Assembly (NCBI GenBank): GCA_964624625.1
Contig: CAZUXW010000073.1
Coordinates: 1 to 15,395, forward strand
Source of the DNA: PALSA-1180 sp964624625
GTDB taxonomy: Bacteria > Oederibacteriota > Muellerivitia > Muellerivitales > Muellerivitaceae
DNA: 15,395 bases
Direction: 5' to 3'
The stretch's first letter is position 1. Every line of letters starts with the position of its first letter. Shown here piece after piece: positions 1-7,783 of the stretch. Made by a program: the position numbers and the translations under genes. The notes under the pieces were generated by a model, which did not search any database, was not told the DNA's origin, and saw nothing but the letters and a program-made list of their open reading frames with translations.

Positions 1-498
1 TTAAGGGTTTAGGTATTTCAAGGCACCCTTCAAGGAATCATCCAGGATTTTTATTTCGGCCTTTTGGTAGCGGGTCTTCCACCATAAATATTTGTCGAAA
101 TCATGGCCCCCGGCCCTGATGGATTTCTCGATCTCCGCGTTGACCTTCTCATCCACGATCATATATTCGATCCCAGCCTTGGCCCCTGGGTCCAGGGGGG
201 CTCCGCTATGCTTGGTGATGAGTTCCCACCGTTCCTTGATTTCCTCGTCCGTTGCCTTGATGCCAAAGGCTTGAACCGTCTGGTTGTAAACGATCTTTTT
301 AACCGCCCAAGCCAGGCGCTTGTCCACCATTTCGGGTTTTTCGTTTTTCTTGATCTTGAGGGAGGCCCTGGTGATTTGGACCCCGCCCACGGTGGCGGCA
401 ACGGAAGGGGATGGCGCCGCTTGGGCCAGGGCCGCTGGATCCAGGGCCCATCCTCCAACGAACAGGAGGCACAAGAGGAACCCTTTGAATTGTCTCAT
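1..498 (-). CDS. SurA-N-like periplasmic chaperone-type protein
   Basis: A complete 165-aa exported protein. Residues 1-25 form a signal peptide (hydrophobic core LLCLLFVGG, likely cleavage at ALA/Q). The mature part opens with VGGVQITRASL and continues with KRLAWAVKKIVYNQTV and FGIKATDEEIKERW. This is the pattern of the SurA/trigger-factor N-terminal helical chaperone domain (VNGxxIT..L, then LI.......GI.VTDEEI). No PpiC/parvulin rotamase domain follows, and at 165 aa there is no room for one, so any role should be substrate holding rather than proline isomerisation. It is the last gene of a tight minus-strand series: 68 bp separate it from the stop of the giant secreted protein, with no terminator seen between. 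I infer that it helps deliver that protein or the partner barrel across the periplasm. The Shine-Dalgarno is weak (GAG-rich, just before the ATG). Family assignment is by motif only. Confidence 0.7.
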   Translation of the reverse strand: MRQFKGFLLCLLFVGGWALDPAALAQAAPSPSVAATVGGVQITRASLKIKKNEKPEMVDKRLAWAVKKIVYNQTVQAFGIKATDEEIKERWELITKHSGAPLDPGAKAGIEYMIVDEKVNAEIEKSIRAGGHDFDKYLWWKTRYQKAEIKILDDSLKGALKYLNP

Positions 499-566
499 CT
501 CAATCTCATTTCCATGGAGGCGTCCATCGGGAGCTCAATTGACATGGGCGGGGACATCGCCGCGGC

Positions 567-3500
567 TCAGGGACAGACTTCCACCTGCAAATTGTAGTAG
601 CGGAATGGGATATTGCCGTCCGCCGTGGGAAGAATCGGGGGAATATCCGTCCGGTTGTACCAGACCTTTTCCGTGGGAACGCTTGAGGTTTGGTAGAAGA
701 GAAGATTACCGTTGCTGTTCGGCGGTCCGCCGGTTTGAAGGAACAGGATCCAATAATAGGTCCCGCTGGTAACGGGAACATCCGGAATCTCCACCTGGTT
801 CCAACCCGATCCCGCGAGGGGAACAAACGAGGAAGAAACACTTAACATTTGGTCAGGCTCCCCCGGGCTGCCGTTCTTATTGCTGAACAAAGCCATTTTG
901 ACGTTGTTGGAGGGGGTAAAGGCGAGGTTGACCCCCAAGCGGATCGCGTTCCCGGTGCTATTGATCAAAACAGAATTTCCAATCATGGTATCCATCGTGG
1001 AAGTTTCATTTTGATTATGGGTCAGCTGGCCATAGGTGACGGGCGCCGCGCAAGGGGTGTTGGTAACCGTGGGCGAGGGCGTCGATGTCGGCGACGCAGT
1101 GGGGCTATTGGTCGGCGTATTGCTGATGGACGGCGTGGAGGTGACCGTGAAAGTCGGCGTATTGGCGCAGCTGATGTAATCGGCCTTGATTTCCAAAGTG
1201 AAGTCGCTGCCGCTAAAGGTGGATCCGGAGAAGTCCGGCGGCGCGAACGAGGGAATTCCCACGCAATCCACTCCGTACACGTAATTTTTTTGCAGGGTGG
1301 GGATTCCGCTGGAGCCCTGGTAGGAAGCGCCGCCGTAAAGCATGACGATCCAATAGTTCCCCGCGGTCAGGTAGGTCCGGGGGATGGCGAGGGTATTCCA
1401 GTACCAATTCGTGCTGACGTCGCCCGTTTCGGCGATGAGCGTGGAAGGAGCCCCGCCCCCGTCCGCGTAGATGGCGTAGCGGCTGTTGGATTGGGGGCTG
1501 GTGTAAACCTCCAGTTGGTAAACCTGCGCGTCGTTGACCAGGGTGTACTTGGAAGCTACGGGAAGACAGGTTCCCACTGAACTGCTATTGGTATCGGTCC
1601 CAAAAAATCCCGGCGCCCCCACGCAGCCGGTGGGTGTCACAGTCGGGCTGTTGGTGGGGGTGGAGGTAGGGCTGTTCGTCGCCGTGTCGGTAGGGGTACT
1701 GGTCGGCGTCACCGTGGGGCTATTAGTAGCCGTGTTCGTGGCCGTGGCCGTGGGCGAGTTGGTGGCCGTACTTGTGGGAGTGGGAGTCGGCGAATCCGTG
1801 GCGCTGTTCGTCACGGTCGGGGTCGGTGTGTCGGTCGGCGTGTCGGTAGCGGTCCAGGAAGGGTTAGGCGTTTCCGTGTCGGTAAAGCTCGGCGTCAGGG
1901 TCGGCGTGTAGGTCGGTGTAAAGGTTGCCGTGGGAGGCAAAACCGCGTTGACGATCAACCCGAAAGTGCCGGCGGCTCCGTTGTACCCGTCCACCACCAC
2001 GTAATAGGTTCCCGCGTTCAGGGTCGTGGCGATCCTGGAATGGAGCCCGCAATTATCGTCGTTGCAGGCCAAGGACGTGAGGGGGCTGCAGTTGGAAAGA
2101 AGGGCGATTTTGGTGTCGTAATTGGTGGAGGCGTCGCAAGTATTGATATCCACATTGGTCGTGCCGCCGAGGGTGAAGGTATAGATTTTCTGGGATCCGC
2201 TGGAACCGCCGCAACCGAGGCTGAAGTAGTTCGGCGCGCCCGAGTTGGTGCTCACCACCAGGGTATTCAAGGCGAGGGAGGCAGCCGATGAGCAAAAAGG
2301 AGTGAAAGTGATGGTGGGTGTATTGGTATTCGTCGGGGTGCTCGTCACGGTCGGGGTAAAGGTGTCCGTCGGGCTGTTGGTGACCGTCGGGGTCGGTGTG
2401 GCGGTCCAAGAAGGATTGGGCGTTTCCGTGAAAGTAGGAGTCAAGGGGAGATAAAGATGATCCTGGGGAATGGGCCCATAAGGAACCGTTGAGCCGCTCC
2501 AATAAAGCCTAGCTATGGCCCCTCCGCCGCCCTCGAAATAGGTCTTCTCCACCGAGTAGAGGGTTCCAGCCGTCATGTTGACCACTCCGCTGAACTGCTG
2601 GGCCGGATGGTAAGTCGGGTCATCAAAGAGCACGACGCCGTTGACGGTCACTTTGTTTCCATCGTCATCGTTACTATAGATGGTCATGGGGCCCGTTTCG
2701 GGAGCCAGGATATAACCGGTCCAGCGCACGGAGAAATTATCCACCGGCACCGAGGGATCGGGCGAACCGCCGCCCCAGTCAAAATCCACCGTCGGGTCGA
2801 TACGGCTCAGGATGAAGGTATTGAGGCTTTGTCCGCTGTAGTAGTCCCCCCTCAATCCCGTGCCGTTGCCCGGATAAGGCGTGGAGGTCGGGGTTGGGGT
2901 GATGGTCGGGGTCTTGGTGACGGTCGCGGTTTTGGTGGAGGTCACCGTGGAGGTGGCCCAGGTCCCAGTGGGGGTGACGGTCTCAACCGCCGGACAGCCG
3001 TTCGCGTAGATGGAGAAGTAAGCCCCGCTGTAATCCCCCCAATAATTGGGGTCGGGGTTATCGGGAATGGACTGCGAAGGGTCGAAGCCTAAATAGTTAT
3101 AAACCGAATGGGTCGAGTAGTCATAGTCCTCGGCGATACCGGGGTCATTGGCTTGAAGGATCGCCAGCCAATAGTTTCCGGGCTGAAGGTAGGTCGTATC
3201 GGTCAGGCTGAAGGTATTCCAACCGGCCACCCCATTCACGATGCCCGTGCTGGTAATGAGGGAGACGGGATAGTCTCCATATCCGTCGTCGGTGTAGATG
3301 GCCGCCTGGATCGGGCCGTCGCTCCACTGATAGAAGGATAAACTCGTGACGTGGGTCAAGCTGCTGACCGTATAGGCGCTCGAGACGATATAGCCGGCCC
3401 AATAGTTATAGTAACCACCCTGGTTTTGATTCCCAAACATGAAACTATTCCCCAGGCAGGGGGTTTCGGTGGGGGTTTCCGTCGGGGTTGAAGTGGGCGT

Positions 3501-5051
3501 GTCGGTGGGGGTAACGGTAGGAGTTAGTGTCGGGCTGTCCGTGGTGGTGTCCGTGGGGGTCAGGGTGGGGGTGTCGGTGGGAGTTTCCGTGGGTGAATCG
3601 GTGGCCGTGGAGCTGGGCGTATTGGTCGGGGAGTTCGTGGGCGTATCCGACGCGGAGGGGGTAGGCGAATCCGTGGGTGAGTCCGTGGGAGAATTCGTCG
3701 GGCTGTCCGTCGGCGTCGCGGTCGGGGAATCGGTGGGCGTCGAGGTGGGCGTCAAGGTGGGAGTTTCAGTCGGGGTGTCGGACGCGGTGGCGCTGGGGGA
3801 AGGGGAAGGCGTCGGGGAAGGGCTGTTGGTCGGCGTCACCGTGGGATCGATCGAGCAAAAATCGAGGGCCGCCGGGCATCCAAAGGGGAAGGAAGTAGCT
3901 CCCGACCCGTTCGAGGGCAGGCTGATTCCTAAATAAACCGTTGGGTTGACCGCGGTCGGGTACTGGATCGGGAAGGACCCGCTGAAGCTGAAGGCCACCC
4001 AGTAGATTCCCGGGGGAACGTGGGTGTCGGGGATGTCCAGGGTGACGGCCTGGTTGGCGCCCAGGGAGTAGGAGGAAGTCGTGAACATGAGGTTGCCCGG
4101 CTTCGTCCCAAAACCGTTGTCCTGGTAGACCCCGCCGATGATGTTGGCGCTGCTGCCGCCGTTGCCGACGATCCGGATTTGCTTGATCCATCCGCCATTG
4201 ACCATGACCACCTTGGCCGCGAAGGCGCCGATCCCGCCGCTTCCGTTCGTGGAAGAGAGGTCGCCCACGCTGAAGGGAGCGCCAACGCAATCGGAAGTTT
4301 GGGTGGGAGTCAGGGTGGCCGTGTTGGTGTCCGTGTCCGTGGGGGTTACCGTGGCGCTGTCGGTGGCGGTATCCGTCGTCGTCGGGGTGGGGGTTGGGGT
4401 GGCGCTATCGGTCGGCGTATCCGTGGGCGTGGCGGAAGGCGTCGTGGTGGGCGTGTCCGACGGAGTCGGGGAAGGCGAATCCGTCGCCGTGCCGGTCGGC
4501 GTCGCCGTCGGGGTTTGGGTCGGGCTGTCCGTCGGGGTATTGTTGGAAGTGTCGGTGGGCGTGGCCGTGGGGGAGTTCGTCGGGGTCTCCGTCGGGCTGT
4601 TCGTGGCCGTTAGGGTAAAGGTCTTTGTGGGGCTGTTCGTGGGTGTGGACGAAGGCGTGGCCGTGGGTGTCAGGGTCGCGGTCGGCGTCAGCGAATTCGT
4701 CGGGGTATGGGTGGGCGTATGGGTCGGAGTATTGGAAGGCGAATCCGTCGGCGTGGCCGTCGGGGTCTGAGTCGGCGTGTTCACCGGCGAATTGGTCGGC
4801 GTGACCGTCGGGGAATCCGTGGCGGTGGCGGAAATCGTCGAGGTCAAGGTGGCGGTGGGGGCCGAGGGAACCGTGGGGGTCGCGGAGGGATAAAACCTCA
4901 AGGCCCTCTTGACGGCGGAAATGATGCCGAAATGCAGGTCCGCCCTAGCCGGGCCGGACGGGACGAGGAGCAACAGCAGCCCCAGGACGGAGAGCTTCAG
5001 GAAGTTTTTGGGGGTGAAAATCCTAGAAGGGGTAGAAATAAAGCCCTCCAT
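567..5051 (-). CDS. Giant secreted modular protein with Thr-Pro linkers, PA14 and PPC-like domains
   Basis: 1494 aa. A signal peptide ends near residue 37 (LLLLLVPSG..ARA/D) after an unusually long n-region. Six Thr/Pro/Ser linkers, of which three are long (about 55-252, 404-532, 1041-1140), separate six folded modules. Modules at about 254-403, 533-687, 1141-1298 and 1334-1494 resemble each other: an opening Cys, a strand like AIYxDxGxxP, then a GWNxxxIPxxxLxxGxYWI-type block, and Cys near the end. At about 726-868 lies a PA14 domain (GLRGDYYSG, FSVRWTGYI), a fold often carbohydrate-binding. At about 920-1041 lies a PPC-like module (IYTFTLGGTTNVDINTC, CNDDNCG). No catalytic domain and no sortase, T9SS or autotransporter tail is visible. 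The ATG overlaps the upstream barrel gene by 29 bp, which suggests translational coupling. The likely role is a surface or extracellular adhesin or glycan binder; the linkers look suited to O-glycosylation. Function is inferred. Confidence 0.85.
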   Translation of the reverse strand: MEGFISTPSRIFTPKNFLKLSVLGLLLLLVPSGPARADLHFGIISAVKRALRFYPSATPTVPSAPTATLTSTISATATDSPTVTPTNSPVNTPTQTPTATPTDSPSNTPTHTPTHTPTNSLTPTATLTPTATPSSTPTNSPTKTFTLTATNSPTETPTNSPTATPTDTSNNTPTDSPTQTPTATPTGTATDSPSPTPSDTPTTTPSATPTDTPTDSATPTPTPTTTDTATDSATVTPTDTDTNTATLTPTQTSDCVGAPFSVGDLSSTNGSGGIGAFAAKVVMVNGGWIKQIRIVGNGGSSANIIGGVYQDNGFGTKPGNLMFTTSSYSLGANQAVTLDIPDTHVPPGIYWVAFSFSGSFPIQYPTAVNPTVYLGISLPSNGSGATSFPFGCPAALDFCSIDPTVTPTNSPSPTPSPSPSATASDTPTETPTLTPTSTPTDSPTATPTDSPTNSPTDSPTDSPTPSASDTPTNSPTNTPSSTATDSPTETPTDTPTLTPTDTTTDSPTLTPTVTPTDTPTSTPTETPTETPCLGNSFMFGNQNQGGYYNYWAGYIVSSAYTVSSLTHVTSLSFYQWSDGPIQAAIYTDDGYGDYPVSLITSTGIVNGVAGWNTFSLTDTTYLQPGNYWLAILQANDPGIAEDYDYSTHSVYNYLGFDPSQSIPDNPDPNYWGDYSGAYFSIYANGCPAVETVTPTGTWATSTVTSTKTATVTKTPTITPTPTSTPYPGNGTGLRGDYYSGQSLNTFILSRIDPTVDFDWGGGSPDPSVPVDNFSVRWTGYILAPETGPMTIYSNDDDGNKVTVNGVVLFDDPTYHPAQQFSGVVNMTAGTLYSVEKTYFEGGGGAIARLYWSGSTVPYGPIPQDHLYLPLTPTFTETPNPSWTATPTPTVTNSPTDTFTPTVTSTPTNTNTPTITFTPFCSSAASLALNTLVVSTNSGAPNYFSLGCGGSSGSQKIYTFTLGGTTNVDINTCDASTNYDTKIALLSNCSPLTSLACNDDNCGLHSRIATTLNAGTYYVVVDGYNGAAGTFGLIVNAVLPPTATFTPTYTPTLTPSFTDTETPNPSWTATDTPTDTPTPTVTNSATDSPTPTPTSTATNSPTATATNTATNSPTVTPTSTPTDTATNSPTSTPTNSPTVTPTGCVGAPGFFGTDTNSSSVGTCLPVASKYTLVNDAQVYQLEVYTSPQSNSRYAIYADGGGAPSTLIAETGDVSTNWYWNTLAIPRTYLTAGNYWIVMLYGGASYQGSSGIPTLQKNYVYGVDCVGIPSFAPPDFSGSTFSGSDFTLEIKADYISCANTPTFTVTSTPSISNTPTNSPTASPTSTPSPTVTNTPCAAPVTYGQLTHNQNETSTMDTMIGNSVLINSTGNAIRLGVNLAFTPSNNVKMALFSNKNGSPGEPDQMLSVSSSFVPLAGSGWNQVEIPDVPVTSGTYYWILFLQTGGPPNSNGNLLFYQTSSVPTEKVWYNRTDIPPILPTADGNIPFRYYNLQVEVCP
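1636..1930 (-). repeat. Degenerate Thr-Pro linker-coding repeat, third block
   Basis: About 100 residues of PT-rich linker between the PPC-like module and the third Cys-bounded module. The words NPSWTAT and TNSPT also occur in the shorter linker at about 2295-2440. This suggests linker segments have been copied within the gene. Confidence 0.75.
3460..3845 (-). repeat. Degenerate Thr-Pro-Ser linker-coding repeat, second block
   Basis: About 130 residues of TPTDSPT-like linker between the first and second Cys-bounded modules of the giant protein. It has the same imperfect GTSGGSGT-type units on the plus strand as the first block. It is rich in Ser and Asp as well as Thr and Pro. Confidence 0.8.
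4300..4890 (-). repeat. Degenerate Thr-Pro-Thr linker-coding repeat, first and longest block
   Basis: Low-complexity coding DNA for about 200 residues of TPTxTPTxSPT-type linker after the signal peptide of the giant secreted protein. On the plus strand it reads as an irregular repeat of GTSGGSGT-like units. Codon choice varies from unit to unit, so the repeat is stronger in protein than in DNA. Confidence 0.85.
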
Positions 5052-5547
5052 TGATCACCCATTGAAGGTCGCTGACATTCACGTTTTGGTAATTCAGGCT
5101 GAAGATCGGCATGGAAAAATCGATCATCATGGAGAAATTGCGGCTGAGGAAATAATCGGCGCCGAAGAAGGGAGCCGCCTCGAAACCGTTGCCCTTCACC
5201 CTCAAGGTGTTGTTTTCATTCCAGGAGTCGAAGTTGATATAGCCGCCCTCCACCCCCGTGAAGATGCTGAAGTTCCCGGCTCGGGTGAAGCTCCAATAGC
5301 CCCGGAGCGAGGTCACGTTGATGCCGTCCCCCACCGCGAAGCGGAGTTCCGCGCCCAAGTCCCGGTTGAAAAAATACTTGGCTCCCACATAGGGCCAACC
5401 CACGCCCAAGCTGAAGCCGGAGCGGATATTGGAGGAAGTCCCCGCCTCAGGCGCGGGCGTTGCCGCCTTCACCTGGCTGGTTTCGGCCAAAAGAGGGAGG
5501 GGGGCGAGGAAAAGGGCGAGGATTAGGAAAATATACAATTTTTTCAA
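5023..5547 (-). CDS. Small outer-membrane beta-barrel protein
   Basis: 174 aa. Residues 1-21 are a Sec signal peptide (LYIFLILALFLAPLPLLA/E). The mature part alternates hydrophobic and polar residues in strands rich in Gly and aromatics (SGFSLGVGWPYVGAKYFF, GNFSIFTGVEGGYINF, FSMMIDFSMPIFSL). It ends in GGLYFYPF, a terminal Phe in a typical BAM-recognised beta-signal. The length fits an eight-stranded barrel of the OmpA/OmpX or opacity-protein type. The start is TTG, preceded by GGGGA at a workable distance and about 29 nt downstream of the predicted transcription start. It is the first gene of the three-gene unit, and its last 29 bp overlap the giant secreted protein. I infer a membrane anchor or docking partner for that protein; a plain structural porin-like barrel is the alternative. 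Confidence 0.75.
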   Translation of the reverse strand: MKKLYIFLILALFLAPLPLLAETSQVKAATPAPEAGTSSNIRSGFSLGVGWPYVGAKYFFNRDLGAELRFAVGDGINVTSLRGYWSFTRAGNFSIFTGVEGGYINFDSWNENNTLRVKGNGFEAAPFFGADYFLSRNFSMMIDFSMPIFSLNYQNVNVSDLQWVINGGLYFYPF

Positions 5548-5582
5548 CAGTGTCCCCGTTTAACTTTTGTAAATGTGCGGGG

Positions 5583-5611
5583 ATTCTAAGGGAACCCCGA
5601 CCATGGGGCAA
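5583..5611 (-). promoter_or_regulatory. Sigma70-type promoter of the barrel / giant protein / chaperone operon
   Basis: On the minus strand, TTGCCC (5611-5606), a 17-bp spacer and TAGAAT (5588-5583). Transcription would start near 5576, giving a leader of about 29 nt before the TTG start at 5547. Confidence 0.55.
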
Positions 5612-5673
5612 CTGATTCCTTTGGGGAATCCGTAAATTTTTTGTTAAGAATAAATTTTAATGAACAAAGATGT

Positions 5674-5726
5674 GGCATCCAACGAATATGTGGCTGTAAG
5701 GGACTTCAAGGCGGGAGTTGGATGCC
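5674..5726. repeat. Perfect 10-bp inverted repeat, 33-nt loop, between operons
   Basis: GGCATCCAAC at 5674-5683 is repeated inverted as GTTGGATGCC at 5717-5726. It lies downstream of the SDR-like gene and upstream of the barrel operon promoter. No T-run follows directly in either direction, so a rho-independent terminator is not clear. A protein-binding site or long-loop RNA structure is possible. The rest of the 5548-5774 gap holds the promoter and AT-rich sequence without a gene. Confidence 0.5.
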
Positions 5727-5774
5727 TGTTTCGGGATCAGGACAACCTTCACGGGCTTTGGGAGGAAATGTTTT

Positions 5775-6440
5775 TTAACTTCCCAAGGCCTCGATCAGGT
5801 TGGATTCCCAGATGTGGACGCCGGTCAGTTTTCCATTGGCGGCTCGGACCATGGCCTTGGCGATCGTTTGGGCCGAAATGGGACGGTATTTCCGGAGAGG
5901 CCCCGCGAACAGGAAGCCTAGGGGGATCAAAAGGGCCTCCAACAGCGCTTCCGAAGGCCTGCGTTCCTTCCGGCCCCTCTCGCCGGTGATGAAGGAGGGG
6001 CGAAAAAGGTGGACCGCCTTGAAGGGCAGGGCGCTGACCACTTCTTCCGTTTCCCCCTTGAGCCTCAGGTAAAAGGCTCCGGCGGCCTCGTCGGCTCCCA
6101 TGGAGGAAACGAACAGGAACTTTTCGGCCTTTTGTCGGGAAGTGATTTGGGCCAGCTTAAAGGCGTATTCGAACTCGATCTTCCGGTAGGCTTCCCGGCT
6201 GGGGGACTTCTTGCGGGTCGTGCCGAGACAGCTGAAAATATCCTGGGCCTTCAATTGGCCTGCCACCTTTTCCAGCCGGTCGAAATCCACCACCAGTTGT
6301 TTAAGTTTGGGGTGCTTCCAATCCAGGGGTTGCCGGACTAGGATGAGGACTTGGCCATAAGCGTCATTTTGAAGCAGTTCCTTCACGCAGAAACCGCCCA
6401 CCAACCCCGTGGCGCCGACCACAATGGCTTTCTTTTTCAT
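5775..6440 (-). CDS. TIP30/HTATIP2-like NAD(P)-binding Rossmann protein (atypical SDR)
   Basis: 221 aa, cytoplasmic. The N-terminus holds the dinucleotide-binding motif GATGLVG (residues 9-15) after the first strand KKAIVV. Further features match the HTATIP2/YraR-like group of atypical short-chain dehydrogenases: DIFSCLGTT (67-75), VSSMGAD (111-117), YLRLK (124-128, giving the catalytic YxxxK) and FRPSFITGER (146-155). Length is normal for that group. The substrate is not known; bacterial members are usually annotated only as NAD(P)H-binding oxidoreductases. The start is well set by AAGGAG a few bases before the ATG. It follows the FlgD-like lipoprotein gene after 68 bp and may be co-transcribed with it. 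Confidence 0.85.
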   Translation of the reverse strand: MKKKAIVVGATGLVGGFCVKELLQNDAYGQVLILVRQPLDWKHPKLKQLVVDFDRLEKVAGQLKAQDIFSCLGTTRKKSPSREAYRKIEFEYAFKLAQITSRQKAEKFLFVSSMGADEAAGAFYLRLKGETEEVVSALPFKAVHLFRPSFITGERGRKERRPSEALLEALLIPLGFLFAGPLRKYRPISAQTIAKAMVRAANGKLTGVHIWESNLIEALGS

Positions 6441-6508
6441 AGCACTCCTTCGGTTTCATCCCACGAGTCACCCAATCACCAACGGGAACCCACCAGCGCC
6501 ACCAAGGG

Positions 6509-7654
6509 TCAGGTTAAGGTTAACGTCAGCGTCACGATTCCCGTGAGGCCAAGGGGATCCAGCACGCTCACCTTGATTTGGTAGGTCCCGGCCGGGAGCC
6601 CGGAAGTGTTGAGAGCGGTTTGGCTGGTTCCCGCCGCGCCTAGTGCTGTCTTCACCAAGGCGTTGCCCGAATCGTAAACGTTCAAGTTGAGCGTCAAGGG
6701 CTGCCCGCAGCTATTGGCCAGAACGATTACCACCCCACCCGCTGGGGCGGGGTTGGGGCTCGCCCAAACCGTCGTGGCGGCGGAGGCTTCGTTCAAGGGC
6801 GCCGTCGCCAGGGGCGAGGTTAAGTGGGTGATATTGGTTCCGTCGGAGGAACAAAGGTCAATCGTGTAGTTCCCCGCCGGCAGGATCGTGCCCTTGTCGT
6901 CCCTGCCGTCCCAGACCAGGTTGGTCCCGTTATTAAGGGCAATGGTCGCTTGGGTGTTGGCCCCTCCGCAATAGCTGGGTTGGAAGGATCCCGTGGAAAG
7001 GTTCATGGAGCTGACATTCGTAGCGGTCCCGGGATCGTTGATATAACTATATAGAAGCCTGACCGCCTTGGCCGTGGCGTCCCGGACGGTCACCAACAGC
7101 CTGCCGATGGGGCGGTTGACGAGGACGGGCAAAAACAATTCCTGGAAATTTCCCGAACTATCCGTACAGCGCAGGTGAACGGCGTAACAACCGTTCGGGA
7201 CTTGGTTGCCGTAGATGTCGGTCCCATCCCAGGTTCCAATGACGGAGGCGCTGTAAGTAATATAAAGAAAGGAGGTAAGACTCGTCATTTGATTGCTCGG
7301 GCTCAGGGCGACCAGGGACGGCCAGTTCGAGGCCAGACTAATGGATTGTTTCCAAAGAACTTTGGTCAATCCGTTGTTGGAACGGTCGCAAATTTCCATC
7401 CAGGCTTGCCCGTTGGGCACGGCGTTGCTCAAGCAGGGGCCTTCCGTGGGGATGGGAGTGGCATAGGGATCCGAGCAATAGACGTTGGGGGTCGTGGTGG
7501 CGGCGCAATTAAAGGCCGGCGTGATCGTAGGGGTCGCGGTCGGGGCGGCGGGAACCGTGGGAGCCGCGGTAGGGCCCAGATGGTAGTTTTGACTGCAGGC
7601 CAGGGGAAGCAAGGCCAGGATCGGCAAGATCGCGAGCAGGGAGAACTTTTTCAT
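6509..7654 (-). CDS. Lipoprotein with P/T linker and two FlgD-Ig-like units
   Basis: 381 aa from the ATG at 7654, chosen because MKKFSLLAIL starts a lipoprotein signal and GAGG lies upstream. The longer frame to 7750 would read through the promoter. Lipidation is expected at C20 in LLPLACS; the lipobox is non-classical, with Pro at -3. A P/T/A linker follows (about 26-50). The body is beta-rich and contains two blocks typical of FlgD-Ig or gliding-type Ig repeats: WDGTDIYGNQVPNGCYAVHL and WDGRDDKGTILPAGNYTIDL. A further Ig-like C-terminal part ends in GLPAGTYQIKVSVLD. Several paired Cys suggest disulfides outside the cytoplasm. It is probably a surface or periplasmic binding or scaffold lipoprotein; the ligand is unknown. 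It may share a transcript with the SDR-like gene downstream. Confidence 0.75.
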   Translation of the reverse strand: MKKFSLLAILPILALLPLACSQNYHLGPTAAPTVPAAPTATPTITPAFNCAATTTPNVYCSDPYATPIPTEGPCLSNAVPNGQAWMEICDRSNNGLTKVLWKQSISLASNWPSLVALSPSNQMTSLTSFLYITYSASVIGTWDGTDIYGNQVPNGCYAVHLRCTDSSGNFQELFLPVLVNRPIGRLLVTVRDATAKAVRLLYSYINDPGTATNVSSMNLSTGSFQPSYCGGANTQATIALNNGTNLVWDGRDDKGTILPAGNYTIDLCSSDGTNITHLTSPLATAPLNEASAATTVWASPNPAPAGGVVIVLANSCGQPLTLNLNVYDSGNALVKTALGAAGTSQTALNTSGLPAGTYQIKVSVLDPLGLTGIVTLTLTLT

Positions 7655-7702
7655 GCTTGCCTCAACGTTCAATGGATAAAGAAACGGCTCGATATAGCTG
7701 GA

Positions 7703-7732
7703 ATTATACCCCAGACCATGGGTCAGGTTGAA
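7703..7732 (-). promoter_or_regulatory. Likely promoter of the FlgD-Ig-like lipoprotein gene
   Basis: A perfect -10 TATAAT (7708-7703) lies 18 bp from a weak -35 TTCAAC (7732-7727) on the minus strand. It stands about 50 bp ahead of the chosen ATG at 7654. The spacer contains CCCATGGTC, which also occurs in the barrel-operon promoter. Confidence 0.45.
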
Positions 7733-7783
7733 CTTGTCCTGAACCCCCATCCCTCCGCTTGATCCCGCCGCGAAATTCTTTCC

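Noticed and set aside
1534..1911. Plus-strand frame encoding VGV-type repeats, also at 3439-3936 and 4138-4770
   Set aside because: These lie opposite the Thr-Pro linker of the 1494-aa gene. The minus-strand frame is continuous over 4.4 kb, has a signal peptide and recognisable domains, and explains the repeats.
3460..4890. Possible CRISPR-like or tandem repeat array
   Set aside because: The repeat units are short, irregular and in phase with a protein reading frame. There are no constant repeats with unique spacers and no cas genes.
5612..5640. Hairpin GATTCC/GGAATC followed by a T-run on the plus strand as a terminator
   Set aside because: There is no plus-strand gene upstream, and the element lies directly before the -35 of a minus-strand promoter. 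The stem is only six base pairs.
5660..5989. Plus-strand open frame of 109 aa
   Set aside because: It lies largely antisense to the SDR-like gene, shows no recognisable domain and has no Shine-Dalgarno.
7655..7750. N-terminal extension of the FlgD-Ig-like lipoprotein
   Set aside because: It would put 32 polar residues before a lipoprotein signal peptide and contains the TATAAT promoter. The same reasoning removed the extensions at 11901-11957 and 15250-15354.
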